Positions 34,925 to 44,036 of a DNA stretch of 64,000 nt are shown here, piece by piece (positions within the stretch are counted from its first letter, which is position 1; every line of letters begins with the position of its first letter). This DNA is from Cellulosimicrobium sp. ES-005 (GTDB lineage: Bacteria; Actinomycetota; Actinomycetes; Actinomycetales; Cellulomonadaceae), in NCBI RefSeq assembly GCF_040448685.1, contig NZ_CP159290.1, positions 1,364,001-1,428,000 of the forward strand. The letters run 5' to 3'. Made by a program: the position numbers and the translations under genes. The notes under the pieces were generated by a model that saw only the letters and a program-made list of their open reading frames with translations, was not told the origin of the DNA and did not search any database.

Positions 34925-36690
34925 GGGTGCCTCCCGTCGGTCGGCGCGGCCGCGGCAGGGGCGGGCGAGGCGGCGTCCTCGTGCCGAGCGTGCTCGGGGA
35001 GGGCCGGGTCGTCGAGCGGCGTCGCGCGGACCTCGACGACCTCGTCCGCCGCCCGGACGAGCGACGCGCGGTGCGCGACGACCACGACGGTCCGGCCCTG
35101 GTCGCGGAAGGCCCGAACCGCGTCGAGCACGACCTGCTCCCCGCGCGCGTCGAGGTGCGCCGTGGGCTCGTCGAGCACGACGAGCGGGACGCGCGCGGGG
35201 TCGCCGAGCAGGGCCGCGGCGAGCGCGACCCGCTGCCGCTGGCCCACGCTCAGGCCGACGCCGCCGCGTCCCACCTCGGTGTCCCAGCCGTCGGCCAGCG
35301 TCGTGAGGACGGAGTCGAGGCCCGCGGTGCGCGCGGCACGGTCGAGGTCGGCGTCGCCCACGGGCAGGCCGCCCGCGACGACGTCGCGCAGACGTCCCGG
35401 GGCGAGCACCGGCCGCTGGGGGAGCCAGGCGACCTGGGACCAGTACGTGGCCGGGTCGAGGTCGGCGAGGTCGACCGCCCGCCCGGACGCGGTGATCGTG
35501 ACGGTGCCGCGGTCGGGGCGGACGAGCCCGAGCAGGACGAGCGCCGTCGTCGTCTTCCCGGCGCCGCTGGGGCCGGTGAGGGCCACGACGCGGCCTGCGG
35601 ACGTCCCGGGTGCGAGGTCCAGGTCGAGGCCGGCCGGTGCCAGCACGTCGCGGTCGCCGGCGCGGACGCTCACGCCGCGCAGGGCGATCGCCGCGCCGGC
35701 GAGCGGCGGCGCGGGGACGGTCCCGGGCTCGGTGGCCTCCTCGTCGAGGATCGCGAACGCCTGCTCGGCCGCGGCGATGCCGTCGGTCGAGGCGTGGAAG
35801 TGCAGCCCGACCTGGCGCAGCGGCAGGTACACCTCGGGCGCGAGCACGAGCACCGCGAGCGCGGGCTCGAGCTCCATGCCCCCGTGCACCAGCCTCAGTC
35901 CGACGCCCACGGCCACGACGGCCACCGACAGCGTCGTGAGGAGCTCGAGGACCATGCCGGAGAGGAAGGCGATGCGCAGCGTGCCCATGGTCGCGCGCCG
36001 GTTGGCCTCGCCGAGCGCCCGCACGCGCCGCTCGGGCCCGCGCGCGCGGCCGAACGCGAGCAGGGTCGGCAGGCCCGCGAGCAGGTCGAGCACCTGGGCG
36101 CCAAGCCGCTGCATGACGACCAGACGGCGCTCCGACGTCCCGGCGGTGAGCCGACCCACGAGGACCATGAAGAGCGGGACGAGCGGGATGGTCACGGCGA
36201 CGATCACCGCCGAGACCCAGTCGAGGCCGAGCACGACGGCGAGCGTCGCGGGCGTGACCGTCGCGGCGAGAAGGAGCTGGGGCAGGTAGCGCACCATGTA
36301 CGGCTCGAGTGCGTCGAGCCCGCGCGTCGCGAGCGTGGCGACCTCGGGCCCACGCCCGGACGCGAGCCACCGCGGCCCGAGGGCCACGGCGTGCGTGACG
36401 ACCTGCTCGCGGAGCTCGGCCACGGTCCGGGTCGCGGCGCGCAGCGCGAACCGCTCCTGCGCCCAGGACGTCGCCGCCCGGGCCGCGACGACCCCGGCGA
36501 GCAGTCCGACCCGCGGCCCGAGGTCGGCCAGGTCGGCCGTCCCTTGGATCGCCGGCGCGAGGACCGACGCGAGGACGACCGCCTGGGCGACGACCAGGGC
36601 CGCCGTGGCGAACCCCAGCACCGCCGTCAGGACGACGTACCCTCGCGCGGCCCGCGCGTGGCGCAGGAGCCGCGGGTCGAGCGGCTTCAC
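34921..36690 (-). CDS. cydD: Thiol reductant ABC exporter, CydD subunit
   Basis: Partner of CydC. 589 aa from GTG 36690. The transmembrane domain (about 15-300) contains GRGPEVATLATRGLDALEPY, typical of CydD. The ATPase domain has Walker A GPSGAGKTTTALVLLG, the divergent signature LSVGQRQRVALAAAL (Val in place of the first Gly), Walker B VVLDEPTAHLDARG and switch His VAHRASL. It overlaps cydB (GTGA) and cydC, so cydBDC are coupled. The Ala/Pro-rich tail beyond about 560 is disordered. Confidence 0.94.
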   Translation of the reverse strand: MKPLDPRLLRHARAARGYVVLTAVLGFATAALVVAQAVVLASVLAPAIQGTADLADLGPRVGLLAGVVAARAATSWAQERFALRAATRTVAELREQVVTHAVALGPRWLASGRGPEVATLATRGLDALEPYMVRYLPQLLLAATVTPATLAVVLGLDWVSAVIVAVTIPLVPLFMVLVGRLTAGTSERRLVVMQRLGAQVLDLLAGLPTLLAFGRARGPERRVRALGEANRRATMGTLRIAFLSGMVLELLTTLSVAVVAVGVGLRLVHGGMELEPALAVLVLAPEVYLPLRQVGLHFHASTDGIAAAEQAFAILDEEATEPGTVPAPPLAGAAIALRGVSVRAGDRDVLAPAGLDLDLAPGTSAGRVVALTGPSGAGKTTTALVLLGLVRPDRGTVTITASGRAVDLADLDPATYWSQVAWLPQRPVLAPGRLRDVVAGGLPVGDADLDRAARTAGLDSVLTTLADGWDTEVGRGGVGLSVGQRQRVALAAALLGDPARVPLVVLDEPTAHLDARGEQVVLDAVRAFRDQGRTVVVVAHRASLVRAADEVVEVRATPLDDPALPEHARHEDAASPAPAAAAPTDGRHP

Positions 36691-37799
36691 GCGTCTCCCG
36701 ACCCGCCGGTCCCGAGGCTGCGTCCGGCCGAGCCACCGGAGGACGCACCGCCGAACGCCGCCTCGCGGACCTTCTTGAGCGAGAGGCCGACGGGCGCGGG
36801 GATGTCCTTCGTGGACAGTCGGCGGCGGAACACCCAGTAGGTCCACGACTGGTAGGCGATGACGAGCGGCGTGAGGATCACCGCGACCCACGTCATCACC
36901 GTGAGCGTGTAGTCCGTGGACGACGCGTTGTGGATCGTCAGCGAGTTCGCGGGGTCGACGGCGGGCATGACGTCGGGGTACATCGAGCCGAAGATGAGCA
37001 CGACGGCCGCGACGATCGTCACGGCGGAGGCGGTGAACGCCCACCCCTCGGCGCCGCGCCGGTTGGCGACGAGCGCCGCGACGAGGCCGCCGGCCGCCAC
37101 CACGACCGCGGCCCACGTCCACGGCACGGAGTACGCGACCTGCGCCCACACGGCCCAGCCGCCCGCGAGCACCAGCGCCGCGACGCCGAAGACCGAGGCG
37201 TGCTGCCGGGCCCGGGCGCGGATCTCGCCGTCGGTCTTCAGGGCGACGAACACCGAGCCGTGCAGCAGGAAGAGGCTCAGCGTGACGAGGCCGCCGAGCA
37301 GCGCGAACGGCGACAGGAGCGAGAAGAACCCGCCGACGAACTGGTGGTCGGCGTCGAGCTGCACGCCGCGCACGAGGTTGGCGAACGCGACGCCCCACAG
37401 CACGGCGGGCACCCAGGACCCGACCTGGATCGCGACGTCGCAGCGGCGCGCCCAGCCCTCGTCGCGGATCTTGCCGCGGTACTCGAACGCGACGCCGCGC
37501 ACGATGAGCGCGACGAGGATGAGCAGGAGCGGCAGGTAGAAGCCGGAGAAGAGGGTCGCGTACCACTCGGGGAACGCGGCGAACGTCGCGCCGCCCGCGG
37601 TGAGCAGCCAGACCTCGTTCCCGTCCCAGACGGGGCCGATGGTGTTGATGAGGACGCGGCGCTCCTTCTCGCGGTGCTCCTTGTCCCCGCGCGGGAGGAT
37701 CGACAGCAGCATGCCGACCCCGAAGTCGAAGCCCTCGAGCACGAGGTAGCCGGTCCACAGGACCGCGATGAGCACGAACCAGACGACGGCGAGATCCAC
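36687..37799 (-). CDS. cydB: Cytochrome bd quinol oxidase subunit II
   Basis: Structural subunit of the high-affinity terminal oxidase in the membrane. 370 aa with eight to nine hydrophobic segments. The N-terminus WFVLIAVLWTGYLVLEGFDFG holds the conserved acidic residue of CydB, followed by GPVWDGNEVWL. A cytosolic Gly/Ser-rich tail ends the protein. It lies 39 nt downstream of cydA. Confidence 0.96.
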   Translation of the reverse strand: MDLAVVWFVLIAVLWTGYLVLEGFDFGVGMLLSILPRGDKEHREKERRVLINTIGPVWDGNEVWLLTAGGATFAAFPEWYATLFSGFYLPLLLILVALIVRGVAFEYRGKIRDEGWARRCDVAIQVGSWVPAVLWGVAFANLVRGVQLDADHQFVGGFFSLLSPFALLGGLVTLSLFLLHGSVFVALKTDGEIRARARQHASVFGVAALVLAGGWAVWAQVAYSVPWTWAAVVVAAGGLVAALVANRRGAEGWAFTASAVTIVAAVVLIFGSMYPDVMPAVDPANSLTIHNASSTDYTLTVMTWVAVILTPLVIAYQSWTYWVFRRRLSTKDIPAPVGLSLKKVREAAFGGASSGGSAGRSLGTGGSGDA

Positions 37800-37838
37800 G
37801 GTGGTGTTCTCCTGAGATTCTGGGCGGGTCCGGGCGCG

Positions 37839-39353
37839 TCAGTACGCGAAGGACAGCGGGCGGTCTGCGGCCTCGGTGCCGTCGTCGGGCGGCTCCTGCG
37901 CCTCGGGCGACTCGTCGTGCACCACCAGCGGCACGCCCTCGATCGCGTAGCGGCGCATGAGCGTGAACCAGACCGCGGCGAGCGCGCCGTAGACGAGCGT
38001 GAACACGATCATCGACGTGAGCACGACGCCGGGGCTCACCACGGTCGACACCCCCCGCTCGGTGAGCAGGCGGATCTGGTCGATGCCCGTCGGGTTCGGC
38101 GCGACGACCCACGGCTGGCGGCCCATCTCGGTGAAGATCCAGCCGAAGGAGTTCGCGAGGAACGGCATGGGGATGGCGACGAGGCCGACGCGCGCGAACC
38201 ACACGTTGTCGGTGACGCGGCCCTTGCGGGTGAGCCACAGCGCCATGAGCGCGAGGAGCACGGAGCCGGCGGCCATGCCGATCATGAGCCGGAAGGACCA
38301 GTAGGTCATCGCGAGGTTCGGCGTGTACGTGACGGGGTCGCCGGCGGCCGTGACGTCGCCGTAGCGCTCGGTCATCTGCTCCTGGACGTCCTCGACGCCG
38401 GGCAGGTACGACTCGGGGCCGGAGAAGTGGCCCGTGCCGAGGTACGACGCGAGGCCGGGGATCTCGATGAGGTGCGTGACGTTCTCGCACGAGTTCGACA
38501 GGTCGCCGATCGTGAGGATGGAGAACGCGGCGCCCTCCTGCCCCTGGCACAGCGCCTCGGCCGAGGACATCTTTCCGGGCTGCTGCTCGTACATGATCTT
38601 GCCCTGGACGTCGCCGGAGACGGCGACGCCGATCCCGCCGACGAGCATCGCGATGACGCCGAGGGTGACGGCCGGGCGGTAGACGTCGCGCGCGAGCTCG
38701 ACGTTCTCGGCCTTCTTGGTGCGGACCAGCCGGACCATCCACCACGCGGCGATGCCGGTGACGAACGTGCCCGCGGTGAGGAAGGTCGCCGTGATCTGGT
38801 GGGGGAAGGCGGCCCACAGGGTGTTGTTCGTGAGGACGGCGCCGATGTCGTTCATCTCGGCGCGCCCGGTCTCGGGGTTGAAGATCGCGCCCACGGGGTG
38901 CTGCATCCACGAGTTCGCGGCGAGGATGAAGAACGCGGAGAGGTTCGTCGCGATCGCGACCGCCCAGATGCACGCCAGGTGCACCTTCTTGTTGAGGCGG
39001 TCCCAGCCGAAGATCCACAGGCCCAGGAACGTCGACTCGATGAAGAACGCGGCGAGCGCCTCCATGGCGAGCGGCGCGCCGAACACGTCGCCGACGAACC
39101 GCGAGTACTCGCTCCAGTTCATGCCGAACTGGAACTCCTGCACGATGCCGGTCACGACGCCGAGCGCGAAGTTGATGAGCAGGAGCTTGCCGAAGAACTT
39201 GGTCAGGCGCAGCCACCGCTCGTTGCCGGTGCGCACCCAGGCCGTCTGCATGATCGCGACGAGGGGCGACAGGCCGATCGTCAGCGGGACGAAGATGAAG
39301 TGGTAGACGGTCGTGATGGCGAACTGCCACCGGGCGAGATCCAGGGCTTCCAC
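37839..39353 (-). CDS. cydA: Cytochrome bd quinol oxidase subunit I
   Basis: Haem-bearing subunit that oxidises quinol and reduces oxygen to water. From GTG 39353, with GAGGAG upstream, the 504 aa begin DLARWQFAITTVYHFIFVPLTIG, holding the first haem-ligand His. EALAAFFIESTFLGLWIFGW carries the haem b595/d ligand region, NSWMQHPVG the second haem-b His, and the quinol loop (about 250-335) is the short version seen in actinobacteria. GRQPWVVAPN and the Met ligand region follow. A reading from 39500 is rejected because the conserved start is at 39353. Confidence 0.96.
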   Translation of the reverse strand: MEALDLARWQFAITTVYHFIFVPLTIGLSPLVAIMQTAWVRTGNERWLRLTKFFGKLLLINFALGVVTGIVQEFQFGMNWSEYSRFVGDVFGAPLAMEALAAFFIESTFLGLWIFGWDRLNKKVHLACIWAVAIATNLSAFFILAANSWMQHPVGAIFNPETGRAEMNDIGAVLTNNTLWAAFPHQITATFLTAGTFVTGIAAWWMVRLVRTKKAENVELARDVYRPAVTLGVIAMLVGGIGVAVSGDVQGKIMYEQQPGKMSSAEALCQGQEGAAFSILTIGDLSNSCENVTHLIEIPGLASYLGTGHFSGPESYLPGVEDVQEQMTERYGDVTAAGDPVTYTPNLAMTYWSFRLMIGMAAGSVLLALMALWLTRKGRVTDNVWFARVGLVAIPMPFLANSFGWIFTEMGRQPWVVAPNPTGIDQIRLLTERGVSTVVSPGVVLTSMIVFTLVYGALAAVWFTLMRRYAIEGVPLVVHDESPEAQEPPDDGTEAADRPLSFAY

Positions 39354-39453
39354 GTGCGCTCCTCGGGGGGCCGACGGGTCGGCGGGCTTCAGGGGGAGGT
39401 GCTGAGCTACGGCGCCGGTCAGGACGGTCCGGGAGAGGACCGCCCGTGTCCTG

Positions 39454-39482
39454 ACGCTAGGTCCAATCTGCCCCATCGGCAG
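39454..39482 (-). promoter_or_regulatory. Candidate cydA promoter
   Basis: On the minus strand CTGCCG (39482-39477) and TAGCGT (39459-39454) are separated by 17 nt. This would place the transcript start near 39447 and give a leader of about 95 nt. The -35 is weak. Confidence 0.45.
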
Positions 39483-39516
39483 GGCGGGAGATGACGGCAA
39501 GTGCTGAAAACACGGC

Positions 39517-39538
39517 GCTTGTGACTATGTTCACAAGC
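39517..39538. promoter_or_regulatory. Rex/CRP-type operator dyad between cydA and rne
   Basis: GCTTGTGA-CTATGT-TCACAAGC is a perfect 8-bp inverted repeat with a 6-nt spacer. The core TTGTGA-N6-TCACAA matches both the Rex operator class and the CRP/GlxR consensus TGTGA-N6-TCACA. Both regulators control cyd genes in other actinobacteria (Rex in Streptomyces, CRP in mycobacteria). The dyad lies about 80 nt upstream of the candidate cydA start, a position that favours activation. TATGTT inside it could also serve as a -10 for the plus strand. Confidence 0.7.
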
Positions 39539-39618
39539 ACGCGGGACCATGGTCCCGGTCCGGCGGGACCCGGGGCCCGGGGCGCGGTGCGTGTCGCCGG
39601 GGTTCGTTCGCGCCCCTG

Positions 39619-39627
39619 TGCGATACT
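39619..39627 (+). promoter_or_regulatory. Candidate extended -10 promoter for rne
   Basis: TGCGATACT is an extended -10 (TG-N-GATACT). It predicts a leader of about 250 nt. The leader holds a hairpin at 39630-39650 (GCGGAGCC/GGCTCCGC) and a 9-bp stem GACCGCCCC/GGGGCGGTC (39827-39835 with 39853-39861) just before AGGAG at 39873. The rest of 39354-39885 shows no gene. Confidence 0.45.
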
Positions 39628-39885
39628 GGGCGGAGCCGGGTGGGCTCCGCATCGCCCTCCCGACGAGCACGAGATCGCGGCACCAGCGGACCGCGGCAGT
39701 CGGAGCGCCGACCGGGGCGAAGGGCCCGGTGGCAGGCGCCCGCGCCGCGCACGCGGACCGCGGCCGTGGCCGACGACTTCCGTCGCCGGACGACGCGCTC
39801 CGGTGCGCTCGTCACGAGCGACGACCGACCGCCCCGAAGGGCCGCACGGTGCGGGGCGGTCCCTGTGGCAGCAGGAGCACGACGC

Positions 39886-42800
39886 GTGACGCTCGACAGC
39901 ACCTCCGACAGCACCCCCTCAGAGTCGACGGCGGACGCCGCCGCGACCCAGGACCGGGCCGAGAGCCCGACCACCACCGGGCGCAAGCCCGCCCGCCGCC
40001 GCGCGACGCGCAGCGCCGCCCCGCCCCAGACGCCGGCCGTGCCGGACGGGGGCGCGACCGCCCCCACCGACGCCCCCGCGGCTCCCGCCGACGTGGCTCC
40101 CGCGGCCGACGTGGCCCCGGCTCCCGACACGGCCGAGAAGAAGCCCGCGCGCCGTTCGCGCCGCGCGACCCGCACGACGTCCGCGCCTGTCGAGCCCGCC
40201 CCGGACGCGGCCGAGGCCCCCGCGACGACCGCCACGGACGCGGCGGTGGCAGGCGCCCCCGTGGTCGCCGTCGAGGCGTCCGGCGCCGAGGCGGCACCGG
40301 AGGCGAGCGCGCCGAAGGGACGCGCGCGCACCGCGCGCCGCGCCCAGGGCGGCGCCAAGAAGGCTGCCTCCGCCCCGGCCGACGTCCCGCTCGACGTGCT
40401 CTCCGAGTTCGGGCTGAGCGCCCCGCCCGCCGCGGAGCCGGCACCCGCGACCACCGGCCCGGACGCGGACGCGCTGCTCGGCGCCCCCGACGCGCCCCGC
40501 AAGGGCAAGCGCACCCGGACGACGCGCACGACGGCCGCGGACGACGTCGCGCCCGAGGCCTCCGCGGTGGAGCCCGCCGGTCCGACCGAGCCCGCGCCGG
40601 ACGCGTCCGAGGCTCCCGCGGAGAAGAAGCCCGCGCGCCGCTCGCGCCGCGCGACCTCCGCGGCCGGCGCCCCGACCACGAAGACCCCGACCACGAAGGC
40701 CCCGACCGCGACGGTCGCTGACGCGGCTCCGGCCGCGACGTCCGACGCCGACGCACCCGCGGCCGAGGCCTCCGCGCCGCCCGTCGAGCCGGACGCGCCG
40801 ACCTCCGAGGAGGCGCCGAAGAAGCCCGCACGCCGCTCGCGCCGCGCCACCTCGAAGGCCGCCCCCGCCGAGGCCGCGCCCGCGCCGCAGGAGACGGCCG
40901 CGCCGACGTCGACCGCCACGCCGGCACCCACGGCCGCGCCCGAGGCGCCCGTCTCGCCCGCCGCCACCGGCGCCGGCACGAGCACGCCGCGCCTCGCGAC
41001 GACCGCCCTGCTCTTCCAGGCGCCCGACCCCGCGGCCGCGCCGCGGCGTCCTCGCCGGGCCCAGAGCCCGGCCGGTCCGCCGCGCCACGTCGAGCCGACC
41101 CCCGTGGCCGAGGAGCCCCCCGCCGCGGCCGGACCGCGCGAGCGGAGGGAGCCCGCGGCGGCTCCGGTGGCGTCCGAGCGCACGGAGGACGTGACGGTCG
41201 AGATCGCCCTCACGGGCGAGGACGCCGCCGCCGTCGAGGAGATCGAGGCCATCGAGTCGGAGCTGGTCGCCGAGGGGATCGAGCTCCCCGACGACGCGTT
41301 CGGCCCGGAGGACTTCGCCGACCTGGACGAGGGCGCGCCCGACGGCACCGAGGACCAGGCCGCGTCCGACGACGCGGAGTCCGGTCCCCGGCGCCGCCGT
41401 CGCCGCGGTGGCCGCGGTCGCCGCGGTCGCCCGGACACCGGTCGCGACCAGGACGAGAACGACGAGACCCCCGCCGAGGGCGACGAGCCGGTCGACTCCG
41501 GCGCGGCCGCCGACGCCGACGAGCCCGAGCACGACGCTGCCGACGCCGAGCCCGGCGAGGACGAGGCGGGCAGCAGCCGCCGTCGGCGTCGCCGCCGCCG
41601 CGGTGGGCGGGGCGAGAGCGGCGAGAGCTCCTCGACGCGTTCGCGGCCGCGCGAGCGCAGCCTGGCCGACGAGGTCACGGCGCTCAAGGGCTCGACCCGC
41701 CTCGAGGCGAAGCGCCAGCGGCGCCGCGAGGGCCGCGACGCCGGTCGCCGCCGCCAGATCATCACCGAGGCGGAGTTCCTCGCGCGCCGCGAGTCGGTCG
41801 AGCGGTCGATGGTCGTGCGCGAGCGCGCGGGCCGCACGCAGATCGCCGTGCTCGAGGACGGCGTGCTCGTCGAGCACTACGTCTCCCAGCAGTCGCAGGC
41901 GTCCATGGCGGGCAACGTCTATCTGGGCCGCGTCCAGAACGTGCTGCCCAGCATGGAGGCCGCGTTCATCGACGTCGGCAAGGGCCGCAACGCGGTGCTG
42001 TACGCGGGCGAGGTCAACTGGGACGCGGCAGGGCTCGAGGGCCAGCCGCGACGCATCGAGCAGGCGCTCAAGTCGGGCGACTCCGTGCTCGTGCAGGTGA
42101 CCAAGGACCCGATCGGGCACAAGGGCGCGCGTCTCACGTCGCAGATCACGCTCGCGGGCCGCTACCTCGTGTTCGTCCCGGGCGGCGGCATGACGGGCAT
42201 CAGCCGCAAGCTCCCGGACACCGAGCGCAACCGCCTGAAGAAGATCCTCAAGGAGGTCGTGCCCGACGGCGCGGGCGTCATCGTGCGCACCGCGGCCGAG
42301 GGGGCGAGCGAGGAGGAGCTGCGCGCCGACGTCGAGCGCCTGCGCGGCCAGTGGGAGGCCATCGAGAAGAAGTCGAAGACGGCGTCGGCCCCCGCCCTGC
42401 TCCAGGGCGAGCCCGACCTCGCGATCCGCGTGGTCCGCGACATCTTCAACGACGACTTCAGCTCGCTCGTCGTCGAGGGCGACGGGGCGTGGAGCGAGAT
42501 CTCCTCGTACGTCGAGGAGCTCGCCCCCGACCTGCGCGAGCGCGTCTCGAAGTGGACGGGCACGCAGGACGTCTTCACGGTCCACCGGGTCGACGAGCAG
42601 CTCGCCAAGGGCATGGACCGCAAGGTCTGGCTGCCCTCCGGCGGCTCGCTCGTCATCGACCGCACCGAGGCGATGACCGTCGTCGACGTCAACACGGGCA
42701 AGTTCACCGGCTCGGGGGGCACGCTCGAGGAGACGGTGACGCGCAACAACCTGGAGGCGGCCGAGGAGATCGTGCGCCAGCTCCGGCTGCGCGACATCGG

Positions 42801-43377
42801 CGGCATCATCGTCATCGACTTCATCGACATGGTGCTCGAGTCGAACCGCGATCTCGTGCTGCGTCGTCTCGTCGAGTGCCTGGGCCGCGACCGCACCAAG
42901 CACCAGGTCGCCGAGGTCACGTCGCTCGGGCTCGTGCAGATGACGCGCAAGCGCGTCGGCCAGGGCCTGGTCGAGGCGTTCAGCGAGACGTGCGAGCACT
43001 GCCACGGGCGCGGGTTCATCGTGCACACCGACCCGATCGAGAAGTCCGGCGGCAACGGCCGCGGGGGGCACGACCACGGCGGTGGCGCCGCCACCCCGGC
43101 TGCCGCCGAGGAGCCGGCCGAGGCCGGCCGCTCGCGGTCTCGCCGCAAGCGCGGCTCGGGCTCGGGTGCCGCGGCGGCCAAGGACGTCCCGATCACGCTC
43201 CCGCAGCCGGCGGTACCGGTCCTGCCGGAGGTGACGTCCGAGGCCCGCGCGGCCGTGAAGGCCACGCTCGCCACGATCGCGGCGGCGGCGGCGCACGCCC
43301 ACGAGCACGAGCACGACGGCGCGGACTCCGCGCCGGTCCCGGGCGACGAGGCGCACGCGGAGCCCGGCGAGGAGTGA
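39886..43377 (+). CDS. rne: Ribonuclease E/G with very long disordered N-terminus
   Basis: Main endonuclease of RNA decay and rRNA processing. The start is GTG 39886, with AGGAG 8 nt upstream; 1163 aa. Residues 1 to about 640 are Ala/Pro/Glu/Arg-rich and disordered, with basic repeats of the form KPARRSRRAT at about 86, 248 and 313 and looser copies near 33; Arg/Gly boxes RRRRRGGRGRRGR lie near 505-515. The catalytic part starts near 642 with the S1 domain (GNVYLGRVQNVLPSMEAAFID). DVNTGKFTG (Asp934) and VIDFIDM give the catalytic Asp pair, and CEHC is the zinc link. A His/Gly and Arg-rich tail follows about 1060. Placement of the disordered arm at the N-terminus is typical of actinobacteria, unlike E. 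coli. Confidence 0.95.
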   Translation: MTLDSTSDSTPSESTADAAATQDRAESPTTTGRKPARRRATRSAAPPQTPAVPDGGATAPTDAPAAPADVAPAADVAPAPDTAEKKPARRSRRATRTTSAPVEPAPDAAEAPATTATDAAVAGAPVVAVEASGAEAAPEASAPKGRARTARRAQGGAKKAASAPADVPLDVLSEFGLSAPPAAEPAPATTGPDADALLGAPDAPRKGKRTRTTRTTAADDVAPEASAVEPAGPTEPAPDASEAPAEKKPARRSRRATSAAGAPTTKTPTTKAPTATVADAAPAATSDADAPAAEASAPPVEPDAPTSEEAPKKPARRSRRATSKAAPAEAAPAPQETAAPTSTATPAPTAAPEAPVSPAATGAGTSTPRLATTALLFQAPDPAAAPRRPRRAQSPAGPPRHVEPTPVAEEPPAAAGPRERREPAAAPVASERTEDVTVEIALTGEDAAAVEEIEAIESELVAEGIELPDDAFGPEDFADLDEGAPDGTEDQAASDDAESGPRRRRRRGGRGRRGRPDTGRDQDENDETPAEGDEPVDSGAAADADEPEHDAADAEPGEDEAGSSRRRRRRRRGGRGESGESSSTRSRPRERSLADEVTALKGSTRLEAKRQRRREGRDAGRRRQIITEAEFLARRESVERSMVVRERAGRTQIAVLEDGVLVEHYVSQQSQASMAGNVYLGRVQNVLPSMEAAFIDVGKGRNAVLYAGEVNWDAAGLEGQPRRIEQALKSGDSVLVQVTKDPIGHKGARLTSQITLAGRYLVFVPGGGMTGISRKLPDTERNRLKKILKEVVPDGAGVIVRTAAEGASEEELRADVERLRGQWEAIEKKSKTASAPALLQGEPDLAIRVVRDIFNDDFSSLVVEGDGAWSEISSYVEELAPDLRERVSKWTGTQDVFTVHRVDEQLAKGMDRKVWLPSGGSLVIDRTEAMTVVDVNTGKFTGSGGTLEETVTRNNLEAAEEIVRQLRLRDIGGIIVIDFIDMVLESNRDLVLRRLVECLGRDRTKHQVAEVTSLGLVQMTRKRVGQGLVEAFSETCEHCHGRGFIVHTDPIEKSGGNGRGGHDHGGGAATPAAAEEPAEAGRSRSRRKRGSGSGAAAAKDVPITLPQPAVPVLPEVTSEARAAVKATLATIAAAAAHAHEHEHDGADSAPVPGDEAHAEPGEE

Positions 43378-43985
43378 CGGGCACAGCGCCCGGCGGCGTG
43401 CCGCTGTACGCCGCCGGGGCGCGCGCCCGCCTGCGCGGGTGGCGCGCGGACGACCTCGCCGCGTACCGCGAGTGGCTGCGCCCGGTGCACGAGTGGCACC
43501 GGTGGGACGGCCCGTACTACCCGGTGCCCGACGACGCCGCGTCCGACGCGGCGGTCGCACGCCTCGCGCGCGCCGCCGCCGCGCAGGCCGCCCGCCCGGG
43601 CGGGCTGGACGACGACGGGCTCCCGCCCCGGCGCGTCGTCGTCGCCGACGAGGAGGACCGGCTCGTCGGGACGTGCTCCTGGTACTGGGAGTCCGCGGAG
43701 ACGCAGTGGGCGCGCGTGGGGATCGGCCTGTACGACCCCGCGGTGCGCGGGCGCGGACTCGGTCGCGACGCGCTCGGCGCGTGGATCACGTACCTCTTCT
43801 CGGTGACCGACTGGGTCCGGCTCGACCTCGCGACGTGGTCCGGGAACGCCGCGATGCTGGGCGCCGGTCGAGCGCTCGGCCTCGTGGAGGAGGGCCGGTT
43901 CTGCGACGCCCGCGTCGTCGACGGCGCCCGGTACGACGCGGTCGTCCTGGGCGTCCTGCGCCGGGAGTGGGCCGCGCGGGCCTGA
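43374..43985 (+). CDS. GNAT-family acetyltransferase (RimJ-like)
   Basis: 203 aa, GTG 43374 overlapping the rne stop. LYAAGARARLRGWRADDLAAYREWL at the start and IGLYDPAVRGRGLGRDALGAWITYLF (CoA loop RGRGLG) point to the RimJ/RimL-type GNAT group, which acetylates protein N-termini or small amines. The C-terminal ALGLVEEGRFCDARVVDGARYDAVVLG is the usual strand pattern. Coupling to rne suggests co-expression, not a shared task. Confidence 0.85.
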   Translation: MTGTAPGGVPLYAAGARARLRGWRADDLAAYREWLRPVHEWHRWDGPYYPVPDDAASDAAVARLARAAAAQAARPGGLDDDGLPPRRVVVADEEDRLVGTCSWYWESAETQWARVGIGLYDPAVRGRGLGRDALGAWITYLFSVTDWVRLDLATWSGNAAMLGAGRALGLVEEGRFCDARVVDGARYDAVVLGVLRREWAARA

Positions 43986-44036
43986 CCGTTCCGGGTCGTC
44001 TTCGTCCGCGTCACCCGCACCTGGCATCATGCCGCC

